From positions 6,942,001 through 7,006,000 of the forward strand of contig CP085629.1 in the NCBI GenBank assembly GCA_024704175.1: a DNA stretch of 64,000 nt. The letters are read 5' to 3'. Under the pieces are notes generated by a model. The model was not told where the DNA came from, ran no database searches, and saw only the letters and a program-made list of their open reading frames with translations. Positions within the stretch are counted from its first letter, which is position 1; every line of letters begins with the position of its first letter. This document shows, piece by piece, positions 45,882-55,896 of the stretch. Origin of the DNA: Paenibacillus sp. P25 (GTDB taxonomy: Bacteria > Bacillota > Bacilli > Paenibacillales > NBRC-103111). A program made the translations under genes and the position numbers.

Positions 45882-45908
45882 AACCGCCTGAAAGCAGGCG
45901 GTTTTTTG
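45882..45908 (+). terminator. Strong terminator of the ureide operon
   Basis: AACCGCCTG-aaag-CAGGCGGTT followed by TTTTG. A weaker hairpin with the same 5' arm is at 45645-45667. Confidence 0.9.
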
Positions 45909-46082
45909 TGTTTTTTAGAAAAGAGAAGCGGATAATAATCATCTTCATTTTATGCCGGTTGCCGTAATGCTCTCTTGGCTATGTGAACCTTGGTTACTAT
46001 GAACAATAGTAAAGTGCAATTTTAGATAAAACGAATATTGAAATAAAGGGGTACGAAAGATAATATGTAACTAAACAAAACG

Positions 46083-46105
46083 TATAATGTTATAAATTAT
46101 AACAT
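46083..46105 (+). promoter_or_regulatory. Promoter with 19-bp perfect palindrome before the DctA-type gene
   Basis: TATAAT (46083-46088) overlaps ATGTTATAA-A-TTATAACAT (46087-46105), a perfect palindrome of 19 bases. It resembles a Fur/PerR-family box (TTATAA-N-TTATAA) but is shorter than the usual 7-1-7 form. A bound protein would block initiation. Regulator unknown. Confidence 0.6.
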
Positions 46106-46128
46106 ATCAAAGGAGGTAAATGACGAAT

Positions 46129-47448
46129 ATGAAACAAGCATTAGCCAAGGAGAGGAAGCCTTTTTATAAAGGACTTTTCTTTCAAATCATGCTCTCCATC
46201 GCGGCCGGTATTCTGGTCGGTCGCTTGTGGCCTTCGGTTGGCATAGCACTCAAACCGCTTGGCGACGGTTTTATTAAATTGATTAAGATGATCATTTCGC
46301 CCCTTGTCTTTGGTGTCGTCGTGGTGGGTATCGCCAAGATCGGCAACATTAAAACGATCGGCAGGATCGGCGGGAAAACGCTCCTCTACTTCGAGATCAT
46401 TACCACCCTGGCCTTGATCATCGGTATGATTACAGCGAACCTGAGCAGTCCCGGAACCGGAATGCATGTCGATCCCTCTACGCTCAAGGTATCGGATATC
46501 GACGCCCAGACCAAGGGAAGCAAGCTTCCGAGTGAAGCGCAATTTTTCCTTAACATGATCCCGGACAGTGCCGTCGCTGCATTTGCGAACAACACTATGC
46601 TGCAGGTATTGCTGGTTTCCTGCTTGTTCGGTTTTGCGGTTGTCCATGTGGGTGGACGCACTTCGGAGGTTATTCTCGGGTTTCTGGAGCATTTTAATAA
46701 AGTCATGTTCCAGATCATCGGCTATATTATGAAGCTAACAACGATCGCGACGTTCGGAGCCATGGCTTTCGCAGTCAGTCAATATGGAGTGAACATGCTC
46801 TTATCGTTCGGCAAGCTATTCGCCGCGATGACGATCGCTTGTCTTGTTTTCCTCCTTGTACTCGCGGTAATCATGAGGGTATTTCTTGGTCTTAGTCTTT
46901 GGAGGCTCATTCGTTACGTTCGCGAGGAGATCATGTTTGCATTCGCAACGGGTTCCTCCGAAGCCATCATGCCGCAGCTTATGGACAAACTTGAGCGTGC
47001 CGGATGCGACCGTGCGGTGGTGGGCCTGGTCGTACCGACCGGCTATTCGTTCAATTTGGACGGCGCGTCGATCTATCTCTCTCTAGCCTTGGTGTTTCTT
47101 GCCCAAGCGACCGGCATTGAACTTGGAATAGGCGATCAGCTTGTGATGCTGGGCATCCTGCTTCTGACTTCCAAGGGGATGGCGGGCATCCCGGGCTCCG
47201 CATTCGTTGCTTTATCGGCGACGGCGGCTGCGACGGGTTCGATTCCGGTGGCCGCGGTTGCTCTGATGCTCGCCCCGGACCGTTTTATGGGGAACTACCG
47301 TACGACGGTGAACATTATCGGCTACGCCGTCGCAGCGTTTGTTGTCGCCAAATGGGAAAACCTCCTGGACACCGGTCGTGCGGAAAAAGTCCTCAAAGGG
47401 GACATCCCCTTTGAACCGCAGCGACCGGCCGTTGAAACTTCGGCATAA
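46129..47448 (+). CDS. Dicarboxylate/amino acid:cation symporter (DctA/GltP family)
   Basis: A 439-residue transporter with about eight helices and two re-entrant hairpins. Signature segments: MIISPLVFGVVVVGIAKIG, the Ser-rich loop AFATGSSEAIMPQLM, PTGYSFNLDGASIYLSLA with the NLDG motif, and GIPGSAFVALSATAAA. It imports C4-dicarboxylates or glutamate with Na+ or H+. The frame opens at 46120, only two bases after AGGAGGT; I therefore use 46129. Confidence 0.9.
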   Translation: MKQALAKERKPFYKGLFFQIMLSIAAGILVGRLWPSVGIALKPLGDGFIKLIKMIISPLVFGVVVVGIAKIGNIKTIGRIGGKTLLYFEIITTLALIIGMITANLSSPGTGMHVDPSTLKVSDIDAQTKGSKLPSEAQFFLNMIPDSAVAAFANNTMLQVLLVSCLFGFAVVHVGGRTSEVILGFLEHFNKVMFQIIGYIMKLTTIATFGAMAFAVSQYGVNMLLSFGKLFAAMTIACLVFLLVLAVIMRVFLGLSLWRLIRYVREEIMFAFATGSSEAIMPQLMDKLERAGCDRAVVGLVVPTGYSFNLDGASIYLSLALVFLAQATGIELGIGDQLVMLGILLLTSKGMAGIPGSAFVALSATAAATGSIPVAAVALMLAPDRFMGNYRTTVNIIGYAVAAFVVAKWENLLDTGRAEKVLKGDIPFEPQRPAVETSA

Positions 47449-47495
47449 TTCGGAGACCTCTTGGTCTCCTTCCGGGAAATGATAGCTCTAACCGA

Positions 47496-47527
47496 GAAGC
47501 CCGCATATCCGTTAGGATGCGGGCTTC
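47496..47527. terminator. Hairpin between convergent symporter and erm genes
   Basis: GAAGCCCGCAT / ATGCGGGCTTC are perfect 11-bp arms with a 10-nt loop; T-run is poor on both strands. A shorter hairpin GGAGACCTCTTGGTCTCC precedes it. Confidence 0.6.
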
Positions 47528-47594
47528 CCTTGTGCTGTCCGGGGATGAATTTTCTCGATGTCACGGAAGGTCGCCGTTTTTATTACCGATAACG

Positions 47595-48425
47595 CTATCG
47601 CCGCACGGGGCCCTTCGGCCACCGGTATGGCTCAACATGCTTCAGCATGGTCAGGAAAGCGCCGGCCCACTGCCGCTCGTTCAAGGTACCGGCAGGCTGG
47701 TCGCGGTCGAGCTTCAGGTCCCTTGCCATGCGCGCCAATTGAGGCGGGGTAAAGATGCGCCCTAAGGCTTCGAATACGGGAAGCTGCGGGTTCCTGAGCC
47801 CGTATTCCGCAAGTGCCGCAAACCGCGCATGATGCTGAACAGGCAGTATCGGGTTATTTTTCCTACTTACGAGTAGTACGGCCGAATCGACGCGGGGAGG
47901 CGGCGAGAAGCGACCGGGCGGTACGGACCGCTTAATGGTCAGATCGAACCACATTCGCCATTTCAGAATGCGCGGGCTTCGGATCGGGTCTGCGGTAAAA
48001 CGTCTCGCGGCCCCCAGCTCCACCAGAAGCACGGCCCGGCGGAAAGGCGTATTCGGCTGATCGAGCAGCTTCCCCAGGATCGGGGTGGTAATGGAGTAAG
48101 GAATATTCGCCACGACGCAGAACGGCTCCTTCGGGAAAGTCATACCGAGGATATCCTTTTGAATCAGCCGGGTGTTGGAGGATTGTCGAATTTTCTCAAG
48201 CAGCTTTCCGGCAAGCGCCGGATCCTTCTCGACAGCGAGTACCTTCGCTCCCTGCTCGGCCAAAGGCAAGGTTAGGGCGCCGGTTCCGGCACCCAGATCG
48301 AGGACCGTATCTCCGGGCTTGAGCCGGGCCAAGCCGACGAGCTCGCGGATCAAATGCTTATCGACCAGCAGATGCTGACCGGGGAAGTTCACGTTGTCTT
48401 GCCGGGTTCTATTCGATTTGGACAC
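47595..48425 (-). CDS. 23S rRNA (adenine-N6)-methyltransferase, Erm family
   Basis: A 276-residue methyltransferase that modifies A2058 and gives macrolide-lincosamide-streptogramin resistance. NRTRQDNVNFPGQHLLVDKHLI is the ErmD-like start, LDLGAGTGALTLPLA motif I, and NIPYSITTPIL the catalytic motif IV. C-terminal Arg/Pro-rich tail is as in Gram-positive chromosomal Erm. GTG 48425 is chosen since GAGGTG lies six bases upstream; ATG 48440 follows directly after a leader peptide stop. Expression is probably controlled by the attenuator whose T-run ends at the GTG. Confidence 0.85.
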   Translation of the reverse strand: MSKSNRTRQDNVNFPGQHLLVDKHLIRELVGLARLKPGDTVLDLGAGTGALTLPLAEQGAKVLAVEKDPALAGKLLEKIRQSSNTRLIQKDILGMTFPKEPFCVVANIPYSITTPILGKLLDQPNTPFRRAVLLVELGAARRFTADPIRSPRILKWRMWFDLTIKRSVPPGRFSPPPRVDSAVLLVSRKNNPILPVQHHARFAALAEYGLRNPQLPVFEALGRIFTPPQLARMARDLKLDRDQPAGTLNERQWAGAFLTMLKHVEPYRWPKGPVRR

Positions 48426-48525
48426 AAAAAAGCACCTCATTCATTCGTATTTGGGAATGAAAAAGGCACAGCGCAAATAAACCCGACCTTGTGCGTTGAA
48501 AGGAAGGGAATACATGTTCTGTACC
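48426..48525 (-). promoter_or_regulatory. Transcription attenuator before erm
   Basis: On the minus strand, arms GTGCCTTTTTCATTC (48469-48455) and GAATGAATGAGGTGC (48446-48432) form a 15-bp stem with one mismatch, then TTTTTT (48431-48426) and the GTG start. The alternative helix is GGTACAG (48525-48519) with CTGTGCC (48471-48465). The layout and most bases match the rlmA attenuator at 30116-30222. Confidence 0.8.
48441..48515 (-). CDS. Putative regulatory leader peptide of erm
   Basis: A 24-residue frame beginning MYSLPFNAQGRVYLRCAFFI and ending IPKYE just before ATG 48440. GAGGT lies eight bases before its ATG. It shares the RVYL..xFFIP core with the rlmA leader; relative to that leader, one extra base and one missing T cancel, which preserves the peptide. 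Arrest of ribosomes here would unmask erm. Confidence 0.65.
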   Translation of the reverse strand: MYSLPFNAQGRVYLRCAFFIPKYE

Positions 48526-48716
48526 TCACATTACCGAATACGGATGAAGCAGATGCCCATAGCTCGTTGATGCCTCCCTGTATGGAAGTTCGGCAGAAGC
48601 CTTGGCTACAATGTAACATAGGGCCAGGGAAGAGGCATGGGAAAGTTTTTTTAAAGATGTTGTTACCGGCAAAGCATACGAATCCAGCGTAAAACCGCAA
48701 ACGAAACACGGAATGC

Positions 48717-48762
48717 TCAAAAGGCGTACCGAGGGAGGGGGACTCCTTCGATACGCTTTTCG
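48717..48762 (-). terminator. Terminator of the MFS gene
   Basis: On the minus strand, AAAAGCGTAtCGaaGGAG / CTCCcTCGgTACGCcTTTT forms a long, slightly mismatched stem ending in TTTT, 11 bases after the stop codon. It also isolates the erm leader. Confidence 0.78.
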
Positions 48763-48772
48763 GCTATTACGG

Positions 48773-50170
48773 TCACAATTCCTGCGCAGCGTCTATCTGC
48801 TGATCTGAATTCCGGCGTCTCCGGATCATGAATACCAGGAACAAAGCAATAACGGCAAGGATCATACCAAGCGGCCGGAACCCCGCGAAGCTGAATGTAC
48901 CGCCCATGACGACGCCTATCAGCAGCGATGAAAGAATGGCTCCCAGGTATCTTGACATACTAAATATTCCAGAGGCTACACCGATGATTTCTTTGGGAGC
49001 GGTTTGGAAAAAGGCCGCTTGCATGCCGACATTGTTCAGCCCGTTGCTGACGCCGAACACGGCTAAGGCCAAGCATACCCCGATAACCGGAGAGGTTTCA
49101 CTCCATGCCGCCATCCACACGGACCCGAGAGACATTAAGCTTGCGGACAGGAGCAATGCCGGCCGCGGTCCCGATCGATCGATCCAGCGTCCTGCCAGCG
49201 GAGAGGTCCCCAGAGAGCATAAGCCTAAGCTCAGCATAAGCATTCCCGTATGGAACTCGCTGATATGGCGCACCGTTTGCAAGTAGGACGGAATTCCGAA
49301 GAGGAGAGCGTAATAAAACACGTTGACGACCATGAATTCGACATTGACCCAAGTCAGCGCAGGATATTCGGCGAATGTGCGCAAAGGAATAAAGGGTGAC
49401 GCCGCTTTTAGCTCATGCCATACGAAAGCTGCAAGCAGTACAAGGCCGAACAGCCCGACAAAAACATGCAAGAGCGAGATTTGCCCGGATGATTTGGCTG
49501 ACAATAAGCAGACGAGCAGGGCGACCAGCCCTGCTGTGAACAGCAGAACCCCAGGTGCATCGATCCGATTCAGCCACCTGCGAAAGGACATGCCGTCTTC
49601 GCCGGATTGTGGCGGCTCATCCTTGGGAATGATCCTCCATGCAAACAGAAGGCTTGCCGTCACGAACGGAATGTTGACGAAAAAAATTGCGGGCCAATCC
49701 CACAAGGAGATCAAAACCCCGCCTATAAAAGGTCCGATGGTCGCCGCTCCGGATATAAAGAGGGTCAAGACGGAGATGGCAGTCGCTTGTTTCTCGTTAA
49801 TGTGAATCCGAACAATGGCCAGCCCGACTGCAATCATCATGCTCGTTCCGATGGATTGCACAATGCGGAACACGATAAGCCACCCGAAGCTCGGTGAGAA
49901 CGGAGCCGCGAGTGATGCAGCAAAGGAGACAACAAGCCCGGTAAGAAATATTTTTCGGCGGCCGAATAAATCGCTGGACTTGCCCATGACGGGTTGAGCG
50001 ACCGCACTTGCAATGTAAAAGGTGAAAATAATCCAGGAAACCACGGTAAAGTCAAGCTGGAACACCTGCTGCAATCTGGGGATGGCAACGGAAACCATCG
50101 AAGAATTTAACGGATTGATGAGGATCCCAAGTCCCACGGAAATCATCAACCACCTGCTTTGAGCATTCAT
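48773..50170 (-). CDS. MFS drug efflux transporter, DHA2-like, 14 TMS
   Basis: A 465-residue exporter: LGILINPLNSSMVSVAIPRLQQVF, then MGKSSDLFGRRKIFLTG (loop 2-3 motif A) and ISGAATIGPFIGGVLISL (motif C region), about 14 helices. 50170 is preferred to an earlier ATG because GAGGGGACTT lies upstream. It is divergent from a LysR gene whose product likely regulates it. Drug not predictable. Confidence 0.88.
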   Translation of the reverse strand: MNAQSRWLMISVGLGILINPLNSSMVSVAIPRLQQVFQLDFTVVSWIIFTFYIASAVAQPVMGKSSDLFGRRKIFLTGLVVSFAASLAAPFSPSFGWLIVFRIVQSIGTSMMIAVGLAIVRIHINEKQATAISVLTLFISGAATIGPFIGGVLISLWDWPAIFFVNIPFVTASLLFAWRIIPKDEPPQSGEDGMSFRRWLNRIDAPGVLLFTAGLVALLVCLLSAKSSGQISLLHVFVGLFGLVLLAAFVWHELKAASPFIPLRTFAEYPALTWVNVEFMVVNVFYYALLFGIPSYLQTVRHISEFHTGMLMLSLGLCSLGTSPLAGRWIDRSGPRPALLLSASLMSLGSVWMAAWSETSPVIGVCLALAVFGVSNGLNNVGMQAAFFQTAPKEIIGVASGIFSMSRYLGAILSSLLIGVVMGGTFSFAGFRPLGMILAVIALFLVFMIRRRRNSDQQIDAAQEL

Positions 50171-50284
50171 TTGCAAGTCCCCTCTCACAATGTCTTGAAG
50201 TCATCGTACTTGAAAACGAATATTTACTCCAACGTATTTTATGCTATGATGTCATTGACTTGAAGGAATGAAAGGAGGGGCGGG

Positions 50285-51169
50285 ATGGAGCTTCTTCAAC
50301 TTCAATATTTTCTCGCGGTGGCTCGGTTGGAGCATATGACCGAAGCCGCGCGAAGTCTGCACGTGACGCAATCGTCGCTAAGCAAAACCATCGCGCGTCT
50401 GGAAGAGGATCTGGGAGTCCCTCTATTCGATCGGACAGGGAGGAAGCTGCGGCTGAATGAGTACGGAAGCAGATTCCTTCGGCGTGCGGAAAGGGCTTTG
50501 TTCGAATTGGAGCAGGGGAAACAGGAGATTAACGATTTGAACAACCTGGACTATGGCACGATTGAATTGGCGGTGACAAACTTCAGCGCGTCGCCCAATA
50601 TCCTGGGTGAATTTCGGATAAAATACCCGAATATCCATTTTCATGTGCAAATGCTGACGACGCAGGAAATGATTACGCTTCTTCAGCGAGGCGACGTCGA
50701 CTTCGGTTTATCCTCGCCTCCGGTCCATGAGGACGACATTGAATGTCAAGTCGTGCTCAGCACCCCCGTACTTATAGCCGTTCCCAAGGGGCATCCTCTG
50801 GCAGAACGCAGCAGCGTTTCTTTGACGGAGCTTAAGAATGAATGGTTTGTCGGTATGAAGAAAGGCTACCGTGCCCGCGATTGGATCGATTCCGTATGCG
50901 AATCGGCCGGATTCGTACCAAGCTATGTCTATGAGGGAAATGAGCCCGCCAGGCTAACCGCCCTTGTGGAAGCGGGAGTCGGCATTGCCTTCATACCTAG
51001 CACGGCAATGAATTCGCAGGAGCCTGTCCGCTATCTCCAAGTAGAGGACCGGCAACTGGTCATCGAGATCGCTTTATTCTGGAACAAAAATCGTTACATA
51101 TCACGGGTCGCTCAGGAATTTCGGCAAGTGGTCTTGAACTATTACGGGGCGGGAGCTCCAATTGTTTAA
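50285..51169 (+). CDS. LysR family transcriptional regulator
   Basis: A 294-residue LTTR of the CynR/YwbI type: LLQLQYFLAVARLEHMTEAARSLHVTQSSLSKTIARLEEDLG is the winged HTH, followed by the effector-binding domain. AAAGGAGGGG precedes the ATG. The intergenic region to the divergent MFS gene contains two TGACTTGAAG-like boxes that could be its binding sites. Confidence 0.89.
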   Translation: MELLQLQYFLAVARLEHMTEAARSLHVTQSSLSKTIARLEEDLGVPLFDRTGRKLRLNEYGSRFLRRAERALFELEQGKQEINDLNNLDYGTIELAVTNFSASPNILGEFRIKYPNIHFHVQMLTTQEMITLLQRGDVDFGLSSPPVHEDDIECQVVLSTPVLIAVPKGHPLAERSSVSLTELKNEWFVGMKKGYRARDWIDSVCESAGFVPSYVYEGNEPARLTALVEAGVGIAFIPSTAMNSQEPVRYLQVEDRQLVIEIALFWNKNRYISRVAQEFRQVVLNYYGAGAPIV

Positions 51170-51184
51170 AGAAAGGAGCGGGTC

Positions 51185-54100
51185 ATGAGCTTACGTTTGA
51201 CGGAGCAGATCATCAAGTCGCTTTGCGGCAAGATCGCTTATGACAAGGGAGCATCTTACGTCCGGGCGGGCAAAGTGGCGATCACGCACTGCGATCCGGG
51301 CCAATCGGTCTTTGAAGCCGAGATCCGGGAAAAAGGCGGCGACCGGGTGACGCTCAAGCTCGGGCCGGACCGGCAGGTGGATGCGGCGTGCACCTGCCCG
51401 GCGCTTCCTTCCTATAACCAATACTGCAAGCATATCGCCGCAGTGCTGCTGCAGATCCGGGAGCTTCAGCGAACGGAGAGCCCGTTGACCCGTTCTTCGG
51501 AAGGGGGCGAGGAGCCGGAGGAAGCTGGGGATACGGCGGGCGACTTCGAGCTGGCGAGCGGCCTCCTGGGGCTGTTCAGCGATCAGCCGCAGCGACCGGC
51601 CGTCAACCGGTACATTCTGGATACCAGGCAGGCGCTTGAGGTCGAATTTACCTGCAAAGCGGTACCGTACGGCAACCGGCAGCACATGTTCGGCATGGAA
51701 CTAAGGACAGGGCCTAAGCGGCTGTATGCCGTGCAGAAGCTAAGGCCGTTTCTGGACGGGATCAGCCGGGGAGACGCCGTCGTGGTATCGAGGAATTTCA
51801 CTTACGATCCGGAGCTTCACCGCTTCGGACGGGAAGACGGTGCGGTCATTCAGCGGCTGATCGAAATGTTGCAGGGCGAAACGCTGTTCCGCGAAGCCTC
51901 GGGCATGCAGCGGATGCTCGGCGACCGGATGCTGCTCATCCCTCCCGCTGCATGGGAGAAGCTGCTTCCGGCGCTGATGGAGGCTCCTGCGGTCAAGCTG
52001 GAGCAGAACGGACTCGTCTCGGATGGCATCGGTATGTCGGACGAGCCGCTTCCGTTGCGCTTTGAATTGGACCGGGAGGATGACGGCGACTACCGGATGG
52101 ATGTTCAGGGGCTGGCCCCCATGATCGCGATGGAGCCGTACGGGCTTGTCTTATCCGAGGGCAAGCTGGTGAAGCTGCAGGAGGGCAGCTTCCGGCGTCT
52201 GGCCGAGCTGAAGCGGATGTTCGAGGCATCCCGCAAGGACCGGATCCGGATTTCGCCGGAGCAAATGGAGCCTTTTCTGGACAAGGTGGTCCCCGGTCTG
52301 ATGAAGCTGGGCAGCGTCCGCATGTCGCAGGACTTATCCGAGCGTATGATGCGGCGACCGCTGAACGCCAGGCTGTATCTGGACCGGGTGAGGGACCGGT
52401 CGCTGGCGGGACTGGAGTTCCAATACGGCGATATCGTCATCAATCCGCTGGAGGAGGGCGGTCCGAGACGCGGCGAAGGCCGTATCCTTGTGCGGGAAAG
52501 GGAGCGGGAGGCGCAAATTCTGGAGCTGATGGAGCAGTGTCCGTTCGTCCGGACGGAAAGCGGCTATCTGATGGATGACGAGGAAGCGGAATATGAATTT
52601 CTGTATCATGTCATCCCTAAGCTGGAGAAGCTGCTCAAGGTGTACGCCACTTCTGCGGTCAAGGTTAGGCTTCATACCGGATTTACTCCGCCGAAGGTAT
52701 CGGTGGATGTGGACGAGCGGACCGATTGGCTCGAAGTCCGGTTCGATATCGACGGAATTCCCGAATCGGCCGTTCGCGGGCTGATCAAATCGCTGGAGGA
52801 AAAACGCAGATACCACCGTCTGCCGAACGGGGCGTTAATGCCTCTGGAAACGACGGAGTTTCAAGAGCTGATCCGCTTCATGAACGAAGTGGGCATCCGC
52901 CAGGGGGACCTGCAGGGGCACAGCTTCGCCTTCCGGTGATTCGCGGGCTGCATCTGATCGAGGCGGAGCGGCAGGGCAATGCCGTCAGGCTGGGGAAATC
53001 GCTCCGCCTTCTTCTGGGGCATATGCGGAACCCGGACCACCTGGATTTTGCCGTGCCGCCGAGTCTGGCTCCGGTGCTTCGCGATTACCAGTCGTACGGG
53101 TTTCAATGGCTCAAGACGCTGGCCCATTACCGGTTCGGAGGCATTCTGGCGGACGATATGGGGCTCGGCAAGACGGTGCAGAGCATCGCCTTCCTCGTCT
53201 CCGAGCTGGCCGAGATCCGCGACCGCGAGCGACCGGCGCTGATCGTCTGTCCCGCGTCCGTCGTCTATAACTGGCGCAATGAGCTGAGGAAATTCGCTCC
53301 CGAGCTGCAGACGGTGATTCCGGACGGCAAGCAAGGCGGAGCGGAGCCGTCTGCTCAAGGAGGCTTCCCGGGCGGATGTGATCATCACCTCTTACCCGCG
53401 CTGCTGCGCAGAGATCTGGAGCTCTACGCAGGACTGGCCTTCCACACCCTCATTCTGGACGAGGCCCAGGCCTTCAAGAACTATGCCACCCAGACGGCGC
53501 AGGCGGTGAAGCAGATTCAGGCCCGCTACCGGTTCGCCCTCACCGGCACGCCCGTGGAGAACAAGCTGGAGGAGCTCTGGTCGATCTTCGACGTCGTATT
53601 CCCGGGGCTGTTCCCGGGCAGGAAGGCGTTCAACGAGCTTTCCCGGGAAACGGTGGCCAAGCGCGCCCGGCCGTTCCTGCTCCGGCGGCTGAAGACCGAT
53701 GTGCTGAAGGAGCCGCCGGAGAAGATTGAAACGCTGCAGGCCTCCGAGCCGCTGCCCGATCAGAAGAAGCTGTATGTCGCCTATCTCGCCAAGCTGCAGC
53801 AGGAAACGCTGAAGCATCTGAGCCAGAACGGCTATGACAGAAGCCGGATCCGAATACTGGCCGGCCTGACCCGGTCTGCGGCAGATATGCTGCCACCCGG
53901 CGCTGTTCGTAGAGGGCTATGAGGGAAGCTCCGGTAAATTCGAGCAGCTGATGGAGATTGTGGAGGAATGCCGGAGCTCGGGCAAGCGGATGCTGCTCTT
54001 CTCGCAGTTTACCGAAATGCTGGGCCTCATCGGGCGGGAACTGGGGTATCGGGGTGTACCCTACTTCTACCTGGATGGCCAGACCCCGGCGGCCGAGCGT

Positions 54101-54442
54101 GTGGAGCTGTGCAGCCGGTTCAACGAAGGCGAGCGGGAGCTGTTCCTCGCCTCGCTCAAGGCCGGCGGTACGGGACTCAACCTGACCGGAGCGGATACCG
54201 TCATCCTCTACGATCTGTGGTGGAATCCGGCTGTAGAGCAGCAGGCGGAGGACCGGGCGTACCGCATCGGGCAGAAGAACGTCGTGCAGGTCATCCGCCT
54301 TGTCGCACAAGGAACGGTGGAGGAGAAGATGTACGTTCTCCAGCAGAGAAAGAAGGATTTGATCGACCAAGTTGTCCGGCCGGGAGAGGAGGCGCTCTCC
54401 GCCCTGACCGAGCAGGAGGTTCGCGAGTCGCTTGCCATATGA
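51185..54442 (+). CDS. SWIM zinc finger SNF2-family helicase (frameshifted)
   Basis: About 1085 residues. N-terminal SWIM finger CTCPALPSYNQYCKHIAAVLLQ (about 76-97), a long middle region, then a Snf2 ATPase: GGILADDMGLGKTVQS (motif I), ILDEAQAFKN (motif II), LTGTPVENKLEELW (motif III), LLFSQFTEML, and LFLASLKAGGTGLNLTGAD with DRAYRIGQ (motifs V/VI). Breaks occur near 52920, 53335, 53397 and 53878. It probably remodels protein-DNA complexes or helps repair; bacterial members are poorly known. GAAAGGAG precedes the ATG. Confidence 0.86.
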
Positions 54443-54447
54443 CGAGC

Positions 54448-54488
54448 AAGGCCTTGACCCGGAGGGAGCCTCCGGATCAAGGCCTTTT
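54448..54488. terminator. Terminator between convergent helicase and chrA genes
   Basis: AAGGCCTTGAcCCGGAGG / CCTCCGGaTCAAGGCCTT arms of 18 bp with a 3-nt loop; it stands five bases after the helicase stop and before the chrA stop on the other strand. TTTTG follows on the plus strand. Confidence 0.88.
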
Positions 54489-54497
54489 GCCGTGCCG

Positions 54498-55709
54498 TTA
54501 AGAGTGGAAGGAAAGCGCGGTTCCGCCCAAGGCGGAAAAAGAACGATGACCCATGGCGGCGGCTTCCACAGCATCAGCAGGCCGAAGGCGGCCAGAGCCA
54601 GGGCAAAATCGTAAGGACTATGAACGGCGCTTGTCCAGACCGGGTTATACAGCGCGGCGAGCAGGATGCCGACGACGGCCGCGTTGATGCCTTTCAGCAC
54701 GGCGTAAGCGTTCGGGCGGCTGCGAATAGCATCCCAATAAGGGAGCGATCCGGCGACCAGCAGGAAGGAGGGCAGGAACATCGCAATCAATGCTACGGCG
54801 CCTCCGACCCATCCGTGTGCGACCGTCCCCAAATACGCGGAGAAGGTGAACAAGGGTCCGGGCACGGCCTGAGCCGCGCCATAGCCCGCCAGGAACTGGT
54901 CATCCGTCATCCAGCCGGCGGGAACAACCTCAGTCTGCAGCATGGGCAGAACGACGTGTCCCCCTCCGAAGACGAGCGACCCGACCCGGTAGAAGCTGTC
55001 GAACAAGGCAAGCCAGGGAGAAGGGTACATCTGTCGCAGAAACGGCGACCCGGCAAGCAGTCCGAAAAATAAAATCCAGGCCCCTGCCGCAGCGCCCCGG
55101 CTGATCGGGAACTGCGACTGCGGCTTTACGGGCACATCGCCGTTCGGCAGAAAGAACTTGCCGAACGCCCCTGCCGCGGCGATAAGGATGATCTGTCCGT
55201 AGGCGGAGGGCCAGGCCAGCGTAAGGATGGCCGCGGCGATCGCTATCGTTCCCCGCATCCGGTCGGGAGCCAGGGTCCGCATCATCCCCCAGACCGCTTG
55301 CGCCACGACGGCCACGGCTACGATCATGAGCCCGTGCAGCCAGCCGGCGTTCCCCGCATCATAGCCGCGAAGGGCAAGGGCAAAGATCATCAGCGCAAGG
55401 GCCGAAGGCGGCGTAAATCCGATCCAGGAGGCCAGGCCGCCGAGCCAACCGGCGCGCATCATGCCGATGGAGATGCCGACCTGGTCGCTGGCCGGGCCGG
55501 GGAGAAACTGGCACAGGGCGACCAGATCGGCGTAGCTTTTCTCATCCAGCCATTTTCTCCGCGTTACATACTCATCCCGAAAATAACCCAAATGCGCCAC
55601 GGGCCCGCCGAAGGAAGTCAGTCCCAGCTTAGTGGATACCCTTAGCACCTCGAGCACGGAGCCCTGGGTTTTTGCTTTCCCCTGTATAGGGGTTCTCGTC
55701 TTTCCTCAT
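54498..55709 (-). CDS. chrA: Chromate transporter ChrA, full-length (frameshifted)
   Basis: About 403 residues. Duplicated ChrA halves: STKLGLTSFGGPVAHLGYFRDEYV with LCQFLPGPASDQVGISIG, then RVGSLVFGGGHVVLPMLQTEVV with GAAQAVPGPLFTFSAYLG. I start at ATG 55709 (MRKDENPYTGKAKTQGSV); an extra G near 55680 puts the open frame to start at 55657. A missing T near 54534 hides the true stop at 54498, so that the raw frame runs on antisense to the helicase gene, which is an artefact. It exports chromate and is separate from the short-chain pair at 38.4 kb. Confidence 0.86.
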
Positions 55710-55843
55710 CGTGCCGATCGTTCATCGTGTTTCAGCTCTTTTCATCGTACTCTAAGGTTTCGTCTTGTCCATTATACTGCAAGAAGGTCCCGGAGAAATG
55801 TTAAAAGTTTGCTTAGACCCTGCTTATGTACGGGCGGTGGTCA

Positions 55844-55877
55844 AAAGTAAAGGAGCCCAACCTCAAAGTTGAGCTCC
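55844..55877 (-). terminator. Terminator of the YjcZ-like gene
   Basis: On the minus strand, GGAGCTCAAC / GTTGGGCTCC is followed by TTTACTTTT, 20 bases after the stop. Confidence 0.75.
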
Positions 55878-55896
55878 CTGCCTGCCGATTCTGTAA

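Noticed and set aside
47452-47470. GGAGACCTCTTGGTCTCC as terminator of the DctA-type gene
   Set aside because: Short hairpin without a T-run. The stronger hairpin at 47496-47527 is listed instead, with reservations.
53630-55657. A 675-codon minus-strand frame running from ChrA across the helicase gene
   Set aside because: Only the first 370 codons match ChrA. The rest is antisense to a well-supported Snf2 helicase and includes its terminator. A missing T near 54534 removes the real stop at 54498.
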